DNA of 64,000 bases from Arthrobacter sp. NtRootA1 (GTDB taxonomy: Bacteria; Actinomycetota; Actinomycetes; Actinomycetales; Micrococcaceae), in the NCBI RefSeq assembly GCF_019976975.1, contig NZ_AP024630.1, positions 3,162,001 to 3,226,000 on the forward strand, in the 5' to 3' direction. A model generated the notes under the pieces. It ran no database searches and was not told the origin of the DNA. It saw only the letters and a list, made by a program, of their open reading frames with translations. Of the stretch, positions 54,067-61,560 are shown one piece after another (position 1 is the first letter of the stretch; each line of letters begins with the position of its first letter). The translations under genes and the position numbers were made by a program.

Positions 54067-54966
54067 TTAGTTGGCAGCCGAAGACATGGCAAGATTGGCT
54101 ATCGCCTGGCGGACGACGGCGAGGTCCTGATCGCCAAGTCCTTGGCGTTTGAGTTCGCCGTAGAGCTGGATTGCCGCAGAGGCCATGGGTACCGGGGAGC
54201 CCACACTTTCGGCGCTTTGGACCACGAACGCCAAATCCTTGTGCATGAACTTGGCCGGTCCGGTGGGCGTATAGTCCTTGGCCGCCAAGCGTGGCCCGAC
54301 AATCTCCAACACCCGGCTTGCTGCCAGGCCTCCAGCGAGGACTTCATACAGGGCGGCAACATCCATTCCGGAGCGTTCGGCAAGTTCAGCAGCCTCCGCG
54401 AGTGCCGCCGTCGTGGTTCCGACAATCAGCTGGTTACACGCCTTGGCGAGCGAGCCCGAACCCAGCAGCCCCATGCGGCGGACCGTTGTTCCCATAGTTT
54501 CAAAGAGCGGCTGAAGCCGTTCAAAGTCCGCTTCGGACGCCCCTGCCATAATGGCCAAGGTTCCGTTTTCGGCGCCAGCAGTGCCGCCGCTTACTGGCGC
54601 GTCAACCACCACGGCGTTCCCGCCGCTGGCCTGATGGACCCTTTCGCCGAACTGCCGGACGTCCGTTGGAGAAACGCTGCTCATAATCACGACGGCGGTG
54701 CCCGGCTTCGGCGGTTCACTCCGCCAGGCATCGAGCAAGTCTGTTGCGGCCTCTTCGATGAACGGTAGATCCGGAAGCATGAAAACGATGGTTGGTTCGT
54801 CCCGGAGTTCGGCAACACTGCCCACCCGGTTGATGCCGGCAAGGCCTTCGAAAGCAGAGTCGGAACGGTTCCATGCCCTGACAACCCATCCTGCTTTAGC
54901 GATGTTGGCAGCCATGGGAGCCCCCATGAGGCCCAAGCCTACGAAACCCACACGTTTGCTGGTCAT
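54067..54966 (-). CDS. 3-hydroxyisobutyrate/tartronate-semialdehyde-type dehydrogenase
   Basis: A beta-hydroxyacid dehydrogenase of 299 residues. The cofactor motif is GFVGLGLMGAPMAANI; the substrate motif is DAPVSGGTAGAENGTLAIM; the catalytic Lys lies in GSLAKACNQL. The substrate may be 3-hydroxyisobutyrate, tartronate semialdehyde or another hydroxy-acid. It is first in a cluster with idnO and idnD, and is divergent from the D-2-hydroxyacid dehydrogenase. The intervening ~70-80 bases contain a candidate IclR operator. Confidence 0.88.
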   Translation of the reverse strand: MTSKRVGFVGLGLMGAPMAANIAKAGWVVRAWNRSDSAFEGLAGINRVGSVAELRDEPTIVFMLPDLPFIEEAATDLLDAWRSEPPKPGTAVVIMSSVSPTDVRQFGERVHQASGGNAVVVDAPVSGGTAGAENGTLAIMAGASEADFERLQPLFETMGTTVRRMGLLGSGSLAKACNQLIVGTTTAALAEAAELAERSGMDVAALYEVLAGGLAASRVLEIVGPRLAAKDYTPTGPAKFMHKDLAFVVQSAESVGSPVPMASAAIQLYGELKRQGLGDQDLAVVRQAIANLAMSSAAN

Positions 54967-55028
54967 GTCGTGAAGAACCTCACTTCTTTGTGTGCATCAA
55001 AACGAAATCTGTTCAATATCCTAGCCTC

Positions 55029-55046
55029 CATTCAGTATGATGAACA
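55029..55046. promoter_or_regulatory. Candidate IclR operator between divergent dehydrogenases
   Basis: CATTCA-GTATGA-TGAACA, matching the TGTTCA-N6-TGAACA palindrome upstream of the IclR gene, at the head of the 55-kb dehydrogenase gene. It covers an alternative upstream ATG (55037), supporting the start at 55049. A further TGTTCA half-site lies at 55010-55015. Confidence 0.5.
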
Positions 55047-55048
55047 CC

Positions 55049-56104
55049 ATGACGACTGATGAACTTACCATCGCGATCGCTGTGCCGCTCGAAGTTGAGC
55101 ATGTGGAGCGCATTCGCGCCGTAGATCCCTCCGTAACTGTCCTGTACGAACCAGACCTCCTTCCGCCCGAGCGATTCCCGGCCGACCACAGTGGGGACCC
55201 GGATTTCAAGCGGACGCCGGAGCAGGAAGAGCGCTACTGGGCCATGCTCAACCGGGCCCAGATTCTGTACGGCTTCCCTAATGAAAGCCCGTCCGGCCTT
55301 GCCCGGATTGCCCGGAGCAATCCCCATCTTCAATGGATTCACGCCATGGCCGCTGGGGCTGGCGGAGCCGTCAAGGCTTCGGGCCTCGATACTGAGACGC
55401 TCCGAAAATTCCGCGTCACTACCTCTGCCGGAGTCCACGCCTTGCCGCTCGCGGAATTCTCCGCCTTTGGCATCCTTAACGGCTTCAAGCGCAGCGCCGA
55501 AATGGCCCAGGACCAAGCGGCCAAGTTTTGGCCCCAATTGCGGACACCCACCAAGTTGGTCAACGGATCCAAGGTGGTCATAGCCGGGCTTGGCGAGATC
55601 GGCATGGAAACCGCACGAATCGCCCGCGCCCTGGGCATGAAGGTAAGCGGCACCAAACGTAACGTCGAGGCCATTGAAGGCATCGACGAGGTCACCAACA
55701 ATGACGGCCTTGCGGCTCTGGTTGCCGACGCTGACGCCGTAGTGAACACACTTCCCGGCACTCCGTACACAGAGAAGCTGTTCAGCACCGAGATCTTCTC
55801 CGCAATGAAGCCGGGTAGCGTGTTCGTCAACGTTGGCCGTGGCACAGTGGTGGACGAGGACGCCCTTCTTGAGGCCCTCAACACCGGTCAGGTTGGCTAT
55901 GCCTGCCTGGACGTCTTTGCAATAGAGCCGCTCCCGCAGGATAGCCCCCTGTGGAACCACCCCAAGGTACTGGTATCGCCGCACACGTCCGCACTGAGCT
56001 CGGCCGAAAACCGCCTCATCGCAGAGCGTTTTTGCAGCAACCTCCGTACATTCCTGGACGGTGGCGACCTTCCCCACCTGGTGGATCCGGTTCACTTCTA
56101 CTAG
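55049..56104 (+). CDS. D-2-hydroxyacid dehydrogenase (NAD-dependent)
   Basis: A 351-residue member of the D-isomer 2-hydroxyacid dehydrogenase family. Features are the N-terminal catalytic domain, the NAD-binding GLGEIGMETARIARALGM, NVGRGTVVDEDAL (catalytic Arg region) and PHTSALS (catalytic His region). Glyoxylate/hydroxypyruvate-reductase-like enzymes look similar. ATGs at 55037 and 55040 precede 55049 but lie inside the operator. A strong hairpin follows the stop, and the gene is divergent from the hydroxyisobutyrate-type gene. Confidence 0.9.
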   Translation: MTTDELTIAIAVPLEVEHVERIRAVDPSVTVLYEPDLLPPERFPADHSGDPDFKRTPEQEERYWAMLNRAQILYGFPNESPSGLARIARSNPHLQWIHAMAAGAGGAVKASGLDTETLRKFRVTTSAGVHALPLAEFSAFGILNGFKRSAEMAQDQAAKFWPQLRTPTKLVNGSKVVIAGLGEIGMETARIARALGMKVSGTKRNVEAIEGIDEVTNNDGLAALVADADAVVNTLPGTPYTEKLFSTEIFSAMKPGSVFVNVGRGTVVDEDALLEALNTGQVGYACLDVFAIEPLPQDSPLWNHPKVLVSPHTSALSSAENRLIAERFCSNLRTFLDGGDLPHLVDPVHFY

Positions 56105-56124
56105 GCCCCAGCAAGTCCTGATGC

Positions 56125-56161
56125 AAAAGGCTCCGACCCCAAAGGGGTCGGAGCCTTTTTT
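56125..56161. terminator. Bidirectional terminator between hydroxyacid dehydrogenase and transporter
   Basis: A near-perfect stem: AAAAGGCTCCGACCCC / GGGGTCGGAGCCTTTT with an AAA loop and a T-run on the plus strand; the A-run at the left gives T's on the minus strand. Confidence 0.9.
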
Positions 56162-56189
56162 GTGCCAAAGTTTGGCGGCTACCGGCGTG

Positions 56190-57548
56190 CTACCTGGCGT
56201 CCTCAAGTGCAAGCAGGTCCCGTCCTGCTGTTTCAGGCGTAAAGAATGTCGTGATGAAGGAAATCAGGGCCAACACGAGCGAGTAGACCGCGAGGACAAC
56301 CCAGGAGTTATGCGTGGCCGCCAGGAGGATGGCGCCGAGCAGGGGCACAAGGCCGCCTGCCAGCACCGCAGAGATTTCCCGGCTGAGCGCAACTCCGGTG
56401 AAGCGGTACTGGGAACCAAACAGTTCAGGTAGCAACGGGCACTGCGGGCCCAGCATGGACTGGACACCCAGCGCGATACCAACCACCATGACTACCCATA
56501 CGAGCGTCACGTTTCCGAGAGTCACCAGATAGAACGCGGGGATGGCGAATACAGCCTGGAACAAGGCGCCATAGCGGTAAACCCGCACGCGGCCAAAGCG
56601 GTCAGACAGTGCTCCGAACGTCACCACCATGACGGCAGCGAATCCAGCGGCAATCAGAAGTCCCACAGGGCCAATGAATTTGTCTCCAGGGAAGACACCT
56701 TCCTTGACCGACATGAAGGAGATCAGCAAGGCCGAATAGATGGAGGAATTGCCGTTCTCTCCCATACGGAGTCCTATACCAACCAGCACGTTCCTTCTGG
56801 AGTGCTTCCAAAGTTGGCCGACAGGGTTCTTGACCACATTCTTGTGCTTCTCCAATTCCTGGAATACCGGGGTTTCCTTCAACCTCAGGCGAATGAAGAC
56901 GGCAACAATGATCAGGACGAAGCTGGCAAGGAATGGCACCCTCCAGAGCCATGCCTCAAAAGCATCCTTATCTGCCAACTGCAACAGTGCGAAGGTTCCG
57001 GCGCCCAAGAGGGTTCCGAGTTGAATGCCCACGAATGGGAGTGACGCGAAGTAGCCGCGACGCTTCGGCGGAGCGACTTCTGATATCAGGGTTGTGGCTC
57101 CAGCCTGTTCCGCCCCGGCGCCCAAGCCCTGGATGATTCGCAAGGTCACCAGGAGTACAGCGCCGAGCATTCCGGCCTGCTCAAAGGTAGGGAGCAGGCC
57201 GATGGCAAAGCTTGCGAGGCCCATCATGCCAATTGTCAGCAAGAGGACCATTTTGCGGCCAAACCTGTCTCCGATGAATCCGAAGAAAATACCGCCGAAC
57301 GGCCGGGCCGCAAATCCCACGCCATAGGTGGCAAAGGATGCGATCAAAGCCCCGCTCTCCCCCAAAGGTTTGAAGAACAAGGGGCCAAAGATCAAGGCCG
57401 AGGCCAGGCCATAGATGTAGAAATCGTAGTACTCCAGGGCAGAACCCACGGAGCTGGCCAGCGTCGCCCTGCGAAGCTGTTCCGGCTCAACCACTGAATC
57501 GTCAGCCTCAGCTGCGAGCTTTGCATTAGTACGAGTTGTCACAAGCAC
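56190..57548 (-). CDS. MHS-type MFS transporter
   Basis: A 452-residue major facilitator with 12 predicted hydrophobic segments. It belongs to the metabolite:H+ symporter (MHS) group: RPFGGIFFGFIGDRFGRKMVLL carries the family RPxGG...GDRxGRK pattern, with a duplicated GALSDRFGRVRVY. Substrates of such carriers include dicarboxylates, shikimate and other organic acids; the neighbours suggest a hydroxy-acid. Sites matching the IclR operator stand 60-100 bases upstream of the start. Confidence 0.9.
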   Translation of the reverse strand: MLVTTRTNAKLAAEADDSVVEPEQLRRATLASSVGSALEYYDFYIYGLASALIFGPLFFKPLGESGALIASFATYGVGFAARPFGGIFFGFIGDRFGRKMVLLLTIGMMGLASFAIGLLPTFEQAGMLGAVLLVTLRIIQGLGAGAEQAGATTLISEVAPPKRRGYFASLPFVGIQLGTLLGAGTFALLQLADKDAFEAWLWRVPFLASFVLIIVAVFIRLRLKETPVFQELEKHKNVVKNPVGQLWKHSRRNVLVGIGLRMGENGNSSIYSALLISFMSVKEGVFPGDKFIGPVGLLIAAGFAAVMVVTFGALSDRFGRVRVYRYGALFQAVFAIPAFYLVTLGNVTLVWVVMVVGIALGVQSMLGPQCPLLPELFGSQYRFTGVALSREISAVLAGGLVPLLGAILLAATHNSWVVLAVYSLVLALISFITTFFTPETAGRDLLALEDAR

Positions 57549-57608
57549 TCCCTCAAAATCACCCCAGGCCCCCGTTGGCCCGACGAGATAGTGATGGCAT
57601 CACCGCCA

Positions 57609-57626
57609 AGATCACTATGATGAACA
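57609..57626. promoter_or_regulatory. Candidate IclR operator, transporter promoter (site 1)
   Basis: AGATCA-CTATGA-TGAACA: the right half TGAACA is identical to the other sites and the left half keeps the TCA core at the same spacing. It lies about 60-80 bases upstream of the transporter start. Confidence 0.45.
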
Positions 57627-57627
57627 G

Positions 57628-57645
57628 CGTACAGCTTGATGAACA
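57628..57645. promoter_or_regulatory. Candidate IclR operator, transporter promoter (site 2)
   Basis: CGTACA-GCTTGA-TGAACA, one helical turn-and-a-half (19 bases) from site 1; the right half is conserved, the left is degenerate. Confidence 0.4.
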
Positions 57646-57706
57646 CGCTGCCAAGATTGAAATCAGATTTATTCAAAACCCGACGAATGTGACGTGCAGC
57701 ACGGCA

Positions 57707-58501
57707 TTAACCCATCGGATTCCCCAAGGAACGGGCTAGGTCCTTGAGTTCCTTCACCATGAGCGCACCCTGCTCCTCTGAATAAGTAGCCTTCAATGCG
57801 GTAACAGAAAGTCCCAGGCTAGGACCATGTGCTCCGTGGGTGGGCACGGGAACGGCGAGGCAAACCACGCCGACCGTGGATTCTTCGTCCTCAAAGGCAA
57901 AACCTTGCTTGCGGATCGTGGCGATCTGCGCCTTCAGTTCCTCGGCCGTGCGAAGCGAATTCGGCGTCATGACCGGAAGTTCCATGCCATCCGGGAACAT
58001 GGCGTCGATGTCGTGATCATGCAATTGCGCCAGGAGCGCCTTTCCTACGCTGCAGAGGGAGACGGGCATCTTGTCGCCTATGTTGGACGTCAGTCGAACT
58101 GCAGGATGACCCTCATAACGCGCCAGGTAAATGACGTGGTCCCCGTCCAGCATGGCGATGCGGACAGTTTCTCCGGACAGGGTGGGTGCTTGTTCACAGT
58201 ATTTGTAGAACTCCTGCACTTCGTCCAAACGGCTCAAGTAGGCTGCACCCAGCTCCACGAGCTTTCGCCCCAAGCCAAAGTCCGCGCCCTGCCTGGTAAT
58301 AAGCCGCGCTTCTTCCAGCGCCAGCAGCAGATTGGACGTGGAAGACTTAGGGATTCCCAACTCCCTAGACAGATCACTAAGGGTGAGGCGGCCCGACGGC
58401 GATTCTGCCAATGCTTCCAGAACGGCCGCTGCGCGGGTCACCGCAGGCGCTGGCGATGAGGCGCCCAGTCCTTCGGAGCGGGCAATGCGGGAATCGGCCA
58501 T
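57707..58501 (-). CDS. IclR family transcription regulator
   Basis: A 264-residue IclR-type regulator: an N-terminal winged helix-turn-helix (VTRAAAVLEALAESPSGRLTLSDLSRELGIPKSSTSNLLLAL) and a C-terminal ligand-binding domain (YEGHPAVRLTSNIGDKMPVSLCSVGKALLA; GVVCLAVPVP). The conserved CSVGKALLA is typical. It is upstream of the MFS gene on the same strand with 158 bases between. A symmetric palindrome precedes its start (58546-58563), so autoregulation is likely. Confidence 0.92.
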   Translation of the reverse strand: MADSRIARSEGLGASSPAPAVTRAAAVLEALAESPSGRLTLSDLSRELGIPKSSTSNLLLALEEARLITRQGADFGLGRKLVELGAAYLSRLDEVQEFYKYCEQAPTLSGETVRIAMLDGDHVIYLARYEGHPAVRLTSNIGDKMPVSLCSVGKALLAQLHDHDIDAMFPDGMELPVMTPNSLRTAEELKAQIATIRKQGFAFEDEESTVGVVCLAVPVPTHGAHGPSLGLSVTALKATYSEEQGALMVKELKDLARSLGNPMG

Positions 58502-58545
58502 GATTCTCCTTCGTCATATCAAACCGGACGTCGCGTCGAACCGGC

Positions 58546-58563
58546 TGTTCAATCAGCTGAACA
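58546..58563. promoter_or_regulatory. Symmetric operator-like palindrome upstream of IclR gene
   Basis: TGTTCA-ATCAGC-TGAACA, with perfect 6-bp arms, 45 bases upstream of the IclR start. Immediately overlapping is ACACTA-N7-TAGTGT (58561-58579). It is the best example of the site seen near 55.0 and 57.6 kb. Confidence 0.55.
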
Positions 58564-58684
58564 CTACCCATCATAGTGTGACTGCCTGCTCTGCTGCCGG
58601 GAGGAATGGGGACTTTGCCGACACACAAGGCCTCAAGGCGGGCTTTACTTTCCAAACCGAAAAGTTCGCTGTATATTCATTTTC

Positions 58685-58729
58685 GAGCTCTCCACCGCGG
58701 CATCCCCCAATAGTCGTGGTGGAGAGCTC
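58685..58729. repeat. 12-bp inverted repeat hairpin
   Basis: GAGCTCTCCACC (58685-58696) and GGTGGAGAGCTC (58718-58729) around a 21-base loop. It lies between the IclR gene and the small gene at 58751. Without a T-run its role as terminator is uncertain. Confidence 0.6.
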
Positions 58730-58750
58730 ATCCATTTCCCGGCGCGAATC

Positions 58751-59041
58751 CTACGCAGCCGCCCGCTCGTCGCCACGCAGGTACCAGCCCCCACCGCTTC
58801 CGTCCCGCACGAGTTCCCAGGTTGCCAGGCTGGATCTGGCGTTGGTTCCCAGCCGCACTTGGACTTGCAGGACCTCAACATCCACGCGGCCCTGCCCCCG
58901 GGGCATTCTCTTGGAGCTCTCCCACCACGGCACCCTCTCGAACCATCGGAACGGCTCTTCGGCAATCTGCCATTCCCGGCCGCTCCGGACCACTGTAGTT
59001 GCCGTGCCGCCCCCTGTAGTGCGGATGTATACCTGTTCCAT
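58751..59041 (-). CDS. Small conserved-looking protein (possibly DUF6504-like)
   Basis: A 96-residue frame starting MEQVYIRTTGG at 59041. Trp-rich pattern EWQIAEEPFRWFERVPWWES, then VDVEVLQVQVRLG, then WELVRDG.GGWYLRG at the C-terminus: alternating strands around conserved aromatics, reminiscent of small DUF6504-type domains, recalled not searched. A GTG at 59065 is an alternative start. No Shine-Dalgarno is obvious. Confidence 0.6.
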   Translation of the reverse strand: MEQVYIRTTGGGTATTVVRSGREWQIAEEPFRWFERVPWWESSKRMPRGQGRVDVEVLQVQVRLGTNARSSLATWELVRDGSGGGWYLRGDERAAA

Positions 59042-59101
59042 GAGCCAGACACTAGGGGCGGGCACTGACTTTTTGCGTCAGGGTGCTTTTCGGGAAAAGG
59101 A

Positions 59102-59146
59102 AAACCCCGCCATTCCGAACCGTTGCGGTCCAGGATGGCGGGGTTT
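59102..59146 (-). terminator. Terminator of tRNA-Val
   Basis: 12-bp arms AAACCCCGCCAT (59102-59113) and ATGGCGGGGTTT (59135-59146), 21-base inner part that can pair further. On the minus strand it is followed by TTCCTTTT, immediately downstream of tRNA-Val. Confidence 0.85.
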
Positions 59147-59151
59147 CTTGG

Positions 59152-59224
59152 TGGGTCCTACCGGGATCGAACCGATGACATCCACGGTGTAAACGTGGCG
59201 CTCTACCAGCTGAGCTAAAGACCC
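59152..59224 (-). tRNA. tRNA-Val (TAC)
   Basis: A cloverleaf: acceptor GGGTCTT/AGGACCC with one G-T pair, D-arm GCTC/GAGC, anticodon arm CCACG-TTTACAC-CGTGG with anticodon TAC, T-arm with GGTTCGATCCC and discriminator A. Confidence 0.96.
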
Positions 59225-59279
59225 AAAGTTCGGTTTCAGTGCCTTAGCGCTTCAACCAACGAACAACGACTCTACATGA

Positions 59280-60236
59280 TCACTCGGGCGAAACACCAAT
59301 CGAGTCCCCCACATCAGAAAGGTCGGGCAAATTCCGCGCGAGATAATCCAGGGCGCCGCTTACTCCCACTTCAAGTTTCAGGGCGGCAAATTCATCACCT
59401 CGCGTGGATCCCCTGTTGATGATGACCACCGGCTTGCTTGCCTTCGCCGCATGGCGCACGAACCTCAACCCACTCATCACGGTGAGCGAGGAGCCGGCAA
59501 CCAAGAGAGCTTCGCCTGCGTCCACCATGGCATACGCCAGTTCGACGCGGGTTTTTGGAACATTTTCGCCAAAGTAGACGAAGTCTGGCTTCAGCGTGCC
59601 GCCGCAGACAGGACAAACTGCCACCACGAATGACGTTATAAGCTCTGGATCTTCCACGGTGGCATCGGCGTCTGGTGCCATCTCCACCACGCCCGCCTCA
59701 AGCGCTGCTGCTACGAACCCCGGATTGAGCTCCTCAAGGATGGCGGCGAGCAGCTGTCTGGAAAAAATGTGTCCATTCTCAAGGCAAATCACCTGATCGA
59801 AGCGCCCATGCAGATCCACTACATTAGTGCTCCCGGCGTCCTCGTGGAGCCTGTCGACGTTTTGGGTGATGAGTCCGGTCAGCAGGCCCCGCCGTTCCAT
59901 GAGGGCGACGGCGGCGTGGCCGGCATTTGGATCAGCATGCCGCAGGTGGGACCAGCCGATATGGTTCCGGGCCCAATACCGCCGTCGATTGGCAGCACTG
60001 CCGATGAATTCCTGATAGGTCATGGGGCTCCGTGGCGCTGAACCAGGCCCCCGATAGTCAGGAATTCCCGAATCGGTGCTCAGTCCGGCACCGGTGAGCA
60101 TGGCCAGCCGCTTGCCGCCAAGGATGTCCACGGCCTCCTGCAACGCCGTCTCGGCCCCGGCCTCCAAAGTGGCACGGGTAGCCGGCTCCATGCTGGCGAA
60201 GCCGGTCATGCCAACACCGGGCCGCACTTGGTTCAC
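59280..60236 (-). CDS. Sir2-family NAD-dependent protein deacylase
   Basis: A 318-residue sirtuin. It has GAGLSTDSGIPDYRG (49-63, NAD binding), TQNVDRLH (124-131), catalytic His143 in DLHGRF and one zinc-binding pair CPVC (208-211). The first pair is incomplete: Cys151 is present but the expected second Cys is Asn154 (CLENG instead of a CxxC). The GTG start at 60236 overlaps the peroxiredoxin stop (GTGA), making it the third gene of a coupled operon. Substrates unknown; it may still bind zinc or be altered. Confidence 0.9.
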   Translation of the reverse strand: MNQVRPGVGMTGFASMEPATRATLEAGAETALQEAVDILGGKRLAMLTGAGLSTDSGIPDYRGPGSAPRSPMTYQEFIGSAANRRRYWARNHIGWSHLRHADPNAGHAAVALMERRGLLTGLITQNVDRLHEDAGSTNVVDLHGRFDQVICLENGHIFSRQLLAAILEELNPGFVAAALEAGVVEMAPDADATVEDPELITSFVVAVCPVCGGTLKPDFVYFGENVPKTRVELAYAMVDAGEALLVAGSSLTVMSGLRFVRHAAKASKPVVIINRGSTRGDEFAALKLEVGVSGALDYLARNLPDLSDVGDSIGVSPE

Positions 60237-60736
60237 CCCTGCTGCACTCTCAATTCAGAGAGCGCCTGGCGGTAGCCTGCGAGGTCCCTCGCCTGTCCCC
60301 GGGGATTGACCACCACATACCGGATCAATCCTTCGGCATCAATGATGAACGTTCCCCTAAGAGCCATCCCACTCTGGGTATCAAAGACACCGTAAGCCTG
60401 TGCCACAGCTCCATGTGGCCAGAAATCAGCCAAAAGATCGAACTCGTAGCGTTCTTGCTCCGCATACGCGCGCAAAGCAAATTTGCTGTCCACGGAGATC
60501 GCCAAGACCGTGGCGTTCGAGTCTTCGAAAGCGCCGATATTGTCGCGAATCTCACACAGTTCTCCAGTGCAGATGCCGGAGAACGCGAACGGATAGAACA
60601 CCACCACAACGTTGCGACCCCTGAAATCCGATAAACGGACGGGCTCGCCATATTGATTCAGCAGTTCAAAGTCAGGCGCTACCTCTCCGACGCTGGGAAC
60701 GAGTACGGGGGCCGGCGCTTGCTGGACTTCCGTCAC
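60233..60736 (-). CDS. Peroxiredoxin (AhpE-like)
   Basis: Thiol peroxidase, 167 residues. The peroxidatic Cys56 lies in YPFAFSGICTGELC, matching the Pxxx(T/S)xxC motif, with an additional Cys61; no distant resolving Cys is present, consistent with 1-Cys AhpE-type enzymes that use mycothiol/mycoredoxin. The GTG at 60736 overlaps the DUF3052 stop by 4 bases; the frame open to 60886 lies inside the DUF3052 gene. It lies between DUF3052 and the sirtuin. Confidence 0.92.
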   Translation of the reverse strand: MTEVQQAPAPVLVPSVGEVAPDFELLNQYGEPVRLSDFRGRNVVVVFYPFAFSGICTGELCEIRDNIGAFEDSNATVLAISVDSKFALRAYAEQERYEFDLLADFWPHGAVAQAYGVFDTQSGMALRGTFIIDAEGLIRYVVVNPRGQARDLAGYRQALSELRVQQG

Positions 60737-61152
60737 TTGTTCTTCTTCGGCACCAAGCGGGTGGCGCTCCAGTCCTTGGATACCCCGGCAGAAGTGGTCA
60801 GGTGCAGCCCCGACGTGGGCGCCGCGTCCTGGATGTCCGCCGGAGAGACGTAGTTGTCGCGGCCGGATTTGGGGGTCAGAACCCACACCACGCCGCCCTC
60901 TTTCAAGGTGGTGAGCGAATCCATCAGAGCATCGACCAGGTCACCATCGCCGTCCCGCCACCAGCAAATAACAGCGTCTACGACGTCGTGATCATCTTCA
61001 TCCAACAGCTCAGAGCCCGTGACATCTTCAATGTCGTCACGCAAGTCGAAATCGACGTCGTCGTCGTAGCCGCGTTCCTGAATCAGATCCCCGTCTTTGA
61101 AACCCAATCTTTCCGCCACATTTACCGATGTGGCGGCGTCGGCCTCGCTCAC
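60733..61152 (-). CDS. DUF3052 domain-containing protein
   Basis: A 139-residue acidic protein of the actinobacterial DUF3052 family, function unknown. It has an acidic Asp-rich segment (YDDDVDFDLRDDIEDVTG), the conserved WWRDGDGDLVDALMDSL and GVVWVLTPKSGR. The GTG at 61152 is supported by a perfect AAGGAGG eight bases upstream; ATGs further upstream (61179, 61248) are not. This family usually neighbours aceE, as here. It is the first gene of the DUF3052-peroxiredoxin-sirtuin operon. Confidence 0.85.
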   Translation of the reverse strand: MSEADAATSVNVAERLGFKDGDLIQERGYDDDVDFDLRDDIEDVTGSELLDEDDHDVVDAVICWWRDGDGDLVDALMDSLTTLKEGGVVWVLTPKSGRDNYVSPADIQDAAPTSGLHLTTSAGVSKDWSATRLVPKKNK

Positions 61153-61560
61153 GTTTCCTCCTTTTGAAGTGACTTCCATTACTAACAGCCAACACCCTTT
61201 GGGCGTGTGCTTCAAGCCATTGTCCCTGCGATGACGCATATTCCGCACTACCTAGGGTGTTTCGAAGCTGTGACAATCGCGTGGCGTCCGTCACGGAGAG
61301 CGCCAAGGTGTGACATACAACGCCCCTGAAGCCCCACGGCTACGCATCCCACCGCTGTCAAAGCTAGAGTGGCCATGAGCGCTTTGGCTGCAGGGCGATC
61401 GCCCCGAGGAATTCTACTGGGCAGCCATGCGCTCACAAGACCTGCCCGGCGCATCCGACCGGGCTGTTGAAACCGAGATGTCGCACACGACGCGTTCATG
61501 ACGGGCAGTTACCCTGCCAGACCTGAGGCGCCGATGCATGCGCCTAAAGGAAGGTTGGAC
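61153..61560. other. Divergent intergenic region between DUF3052 and aceE
   Basis: About 400 bases without a convincing gene. It holds the ribosome site of the DUF3052 gene and the leader of aceE (AAAGGAAGG at 61546-61554 before GTG 61561). An 83-codon minus-strand frame (61248-61499) has no supporting motif. No riboswitch signature was recognised. Confidence 0.5.

Noticed and set aside
55013..56212. 399-codon minus-strand frame
   Set aside because: Antisense to the D-2-hydroxyacid dehydrogenase and crosses the terminator.
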